Of a stretch of 7,236 bases of DNA, positions 6,069 to 7,236 are shown piece after piece. This stretch comes from Chloroflexota bacterium (GTDB taxonomy: Bacteria; Chloroflexota; Anaerolineae; Anaerolineales; UBA4823). Positions within the stretch are counted from its first letter, which is position 1, and every line of letters begins with the position of its first letter. The stretch is taken from NCBI GenBank assembly GCA_030636125.1, contig DAOVXM010000126.1, forward strand, positions 1-7,236. The letters are read 5' to 3'. A program made the translations under genes and the position numbers. The notes below the pieces were generated by a model that was not told where the DNA came from, searched no databases, and was given only the letters and a program-made list of their open reading frames with translations.

Positions 6069-6899
6069 TCAGGTTTTATAAGTCCAATCAAGGCTGCCAT
6101 ACTTATCCCGCGCCAGATCTTGGGCGCGGGTTATTTCGTCACTTGTAAGTTCCACTGGTACTAATTCAAGGTTCAGAGTCTCCTCGAAGCCCTGAACAAA
6201 TGCCTGGGCCATGCGATTCCAGGATACTCTTCTCCCCATAGCACCTTCAACTGTGATCGCGTGGGCGAGCAGACGCTCAGCAGCTTGCAACCGATCAACT
6301 TCATTCTGGAAGGTAAGCACCTGGCTTATGCGAGCCAGGTCACCAGATAAGGGCAGGGATCCATGTTGCAGAATACCTTCTTTCTTACGGGCCTGAGCGC
6401 TGCCAATAAGCTTTTTGCCACTCACCGTTATTTCGAAGTTAGAGGGTACCTCAAAGCAAATTGGGCCATTAGCGTCATTACCAGCTTGAACTTGAGGTTG
6501 GGAAATCGCCTCGGCGGGGATATTCACCAGATGTAACGCCCTGAGCAGAGCTTCAGAAAGAACCTGATAACTTTCCAATACACCGCCCGCCAATCGCAGT
6601 TCACTATGGGGAGCGATGACCGCGTAAGTTAATTCATCAATGTGGAGAATGGCACGCCCGCCTGTTGGGCGGCGTACAATATCCCAACCTTTAGATTTCA
6701 ACTGAACGAAATCGGCGTCAGTGGAACGCTGCGCATAGCCGAGAGAGAGACATGCTGGTTCCCAGGCATACAAGCGTAAGGTTGGCAATGATTCATCTTG
6801 TGCACTTGCTTTCAAGATGGCTTCATCTACAGCCATATTCCAGGCGCCATTTGCCGGTGGTGTCATCAGGAGGCGCCAAGTGGTTTTAGTGTATGTCAT
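6069..6899 (-). CDS. lipM: lipoyl/octanoyl transferase of the LipM/LplA family
   Basis: A cofactor transferase of the BPL/LplA/LipB superfamily, attaching octanoyl or lipoyl groups to lipoyl domains such as GcvH or E2 subunits. It has 276 residues. Seen are the N-terminal WRLLMTPPANGAWNMAVDEAIL, the substrate-binding loop RRPTGGRAILH (76-86), CFEVPSNFEI with Cys148, and the lysine motif GKKLIGSAQ (161-169, Lys163), followed by QHGSLPL. The Cys in C-F-x-x-P-S and the GSAQ-R-x-K-x-G-I-L-Q-H-G-S pattern match LipM octanoyltransferases, where that Cys is the acyl acceptor. The separate C-terminal domain of LplA ligases is missing. I chose the ATG at 6899. The frame continues upstream to 7004, but those codons lie in a repeat element. 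No SD precedes the start. A simple LplA-type ligase remains possible. Confidence 0.88.
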   Translation of the reverse strand: MTYTKTTWRLLMTPPANGAWNMAVDEAILKASAQDESLPTLRLYAWEPACLSLGYAQRSTDADFVQLKSKGWDIVRRPTGGRAILHIDELTYAVIAPHSELRLAGGVLESYQVLSEALLRALHLVNIPAEAISQPQVQAGNDANGPICFEVPSNFEITVSGKKLIGSAQARKKEGILQHGSLPLSGDLARISQVLTFQNEVDRLQAAERLLAHAITVEGAMGRRVSWNRMAQAFVQGFEETLNLELVPVELTSDEITRAQDLARDKYGSLDWTYKT

Positions 6900-6910
6900 A
6901 TTTCGAAGTA

Positions 6911-7023
6911 CTGGTGCAGTTGGGCCTAAATGTATCGGTAGTTTCTGTTGTCTACTGCCCAACTGCTTAAAGTGTTGCGCCATTGTTACCAAACATCGAG
7001 TCACTTTCGCCGCGCAACACTAG
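6911..7023 (+). repeat. composite two-hairpin element, copy 3 (units B+A)
   Basis: Read on the plus strand: CTGGT (6911-6915), hairpin B with perfect 10-bp arms GCAGTTGGGC (6916-6925) and GCCCAACTGC (6957-6966; 31-nt loop), linker TTAAA (6967-6971), and hairpin A with arms GTGTTGCGC (6972-6980) and GCGCAACAC (7012-7020; 31-nt loop), ending in CTAG (7020-7023). The order and linker match copy 2, but the B arms are unrelated in sequence. The left end is CTGGTG rather than CTAGTG. The element makes up nearly all of the gap between the Thr/Pro-rich gene and the LipM-type gene, ending 11 bp before the latter's ATG. It would therefore form the 5' leader of that gene if the two are co-transcribed. 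Confidence 0.82.
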
Positions 7024-7236
7024 GGGTATGGTGTAACTGGTGTAGGAGATAACACTGGTCCTGGATAAGGAGTTACTGGTGTAGGGGATTCCACTGGACC
7101 TGGATAAGGCGTAAGCGGAGTTGGTGTCATAATCGCTGTAGCTGTAGATACTATTTGTGTGGGGGTGAGGGTGAATGGAGTGCTGGTCCTGGTTGGAGTC
7201 AATGTTGAGGTGACTGTGGGAGTTACAGTATAAGTG
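7020..7236 (-). CDS. C-terminal Thr/Pro-rich tail of a probable surface or secreted protein (5'-truncated)
   Basis: An open minus-strand frame enters from the right edge and runs 72 codons to TAG (7022-7020). Nearly all residues are Thr, Pro, Ser, Val or Tyr (for example TPTRTSTPFTLTPTQ), the composition of an extended stalk or linker. The end is a 13-residue tandem repeat, TPYPGPVxSPTPV, present twice (codons in 7035-7112) and begun a third time (TPYP, 7023-7034) before the stop. Such tails are common on exported Chloroflexota proteins, so a surface location is inferred. The remainder of the protein, and so its function, lies outside the window. The stop codon belongs to the CTAG end of the adjacent repeat element, which suggests the tail was shortened by it. 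Confidence 0.65.
   Translation of the reverse strand, partial: TYTVTPTVTSTLTPTRTSTPFTLTPTQIVSTATAIMTPTPLTPYPGPVESPTPVTPYPGPVLSPTPVTPYP
7035..7112 (-). repeat. 39-bp in-frame tandem repeat (two units)
   Basis: Two adjacent 39-bp units each encode TPYPGPVxSPTPV, with x = Glu in the first unit and Leu in the second. A third unit is cut off after TPYP at the stop codon. The units differ at several synonymous positions, so they are not very recent duplicates. Slippage or unequal crossing-over would change the tail length without a frameshift. Confidence 0.75.

Noticed and set aside
6916..6966. GTTGGGC ... GCCCAAC in hairpin B of copy 3 fits the core-site patterns GTTRRRY / RYYYAAC of integron attC sites.
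   Set aside because: Hairpin A and the B unit of copy 2 do not fit these patterns. No integrase is present, and the neighbouring genes are long, mixed in strand and not cassette-like. The match is probably chance.
1265..7023. Repeats of roughly 55 bp as a CRISPR array.
   Set aside because: Copies are kilobases apart, in both orientations, and separated by genes rather than uniform spacers. No cas gene is seen.

Overview
The window looks like a chromosomal segment of a Chloroflexota bacterium, most likely an Anaerolineae relative. This is inferred from moderate base composition, a Thr/Pro-rich 'TPTP' low-complexity tail, a DUF4230 membrane protein, and mixed use of Shine-Dalgarno and SD-less starts. 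It cannot be proven from the sequence alone. There is no rRNA, tRNA, CRISPR array, phage gene, transposase or integrase in view.

Layout. Positions 1-93 hold the last 30 codons of an unidentified plus-strand gene. After a 179-bp spacer come thpR (RNA 2',3'-cyclic phosphodiesterase) and rsfS (ribosomal silencing factor), co-oriented and about 47 bp apart. The real start of rsfS appears to be a CTG codon. A 56-bp palindromic element lies between rsfS and the convergent penicillin/N-acyl amidase gene. That amidase gene (S45 Ntn hydrolase), an atypical short-chain dehydrogenase upstream of it, and a DUF503 gene all run on the minus strand. Divergent from DUF503 is a DUF4230 single-pass membrane protein with a near-consensus -10 box so close to its ATG that the mRNA is probably leaderless. 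Then comes a convergent minus-strand lipoyl/octanoyl transferase of the LipM type. The window closes with the 3' end of a minus-strand gene encoding a Thr/Pro-rich tail.

The main non-coding signal is a dispersed structured element. A conserved unit 'A' (arms GTGTTGCGC / GCGCAACAC, loop 31-32 nt, ends CTAG) occurs three times. Two of the copies are joined to a second hairpin 'B' through a 5-nt linker, TTAA plus C or A. The B arms differ completely in sequence between the two copies, yet each pair is self-complementary and begins at the same GC. The two composites (121 and 113 bp) flank the LipM-type gene as inverted copies, B units facing the gene. At two of the three loci the terminal CTAG supplies the TAG stop codon of the abutting gene. 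This could be a MITE/REP-like element aimed at CTAG, or a structured DNA/RNA module. I do not recognise it as a named family.

The genes do not form one pathway. They cover RNA end processing (thpR), ribosome dormancy (rsfS), lipoyl cofactor assembly (LipM-like), an amide hydrolase with a dehydrogenase that may be co-transcribed, and conserved small proteins.
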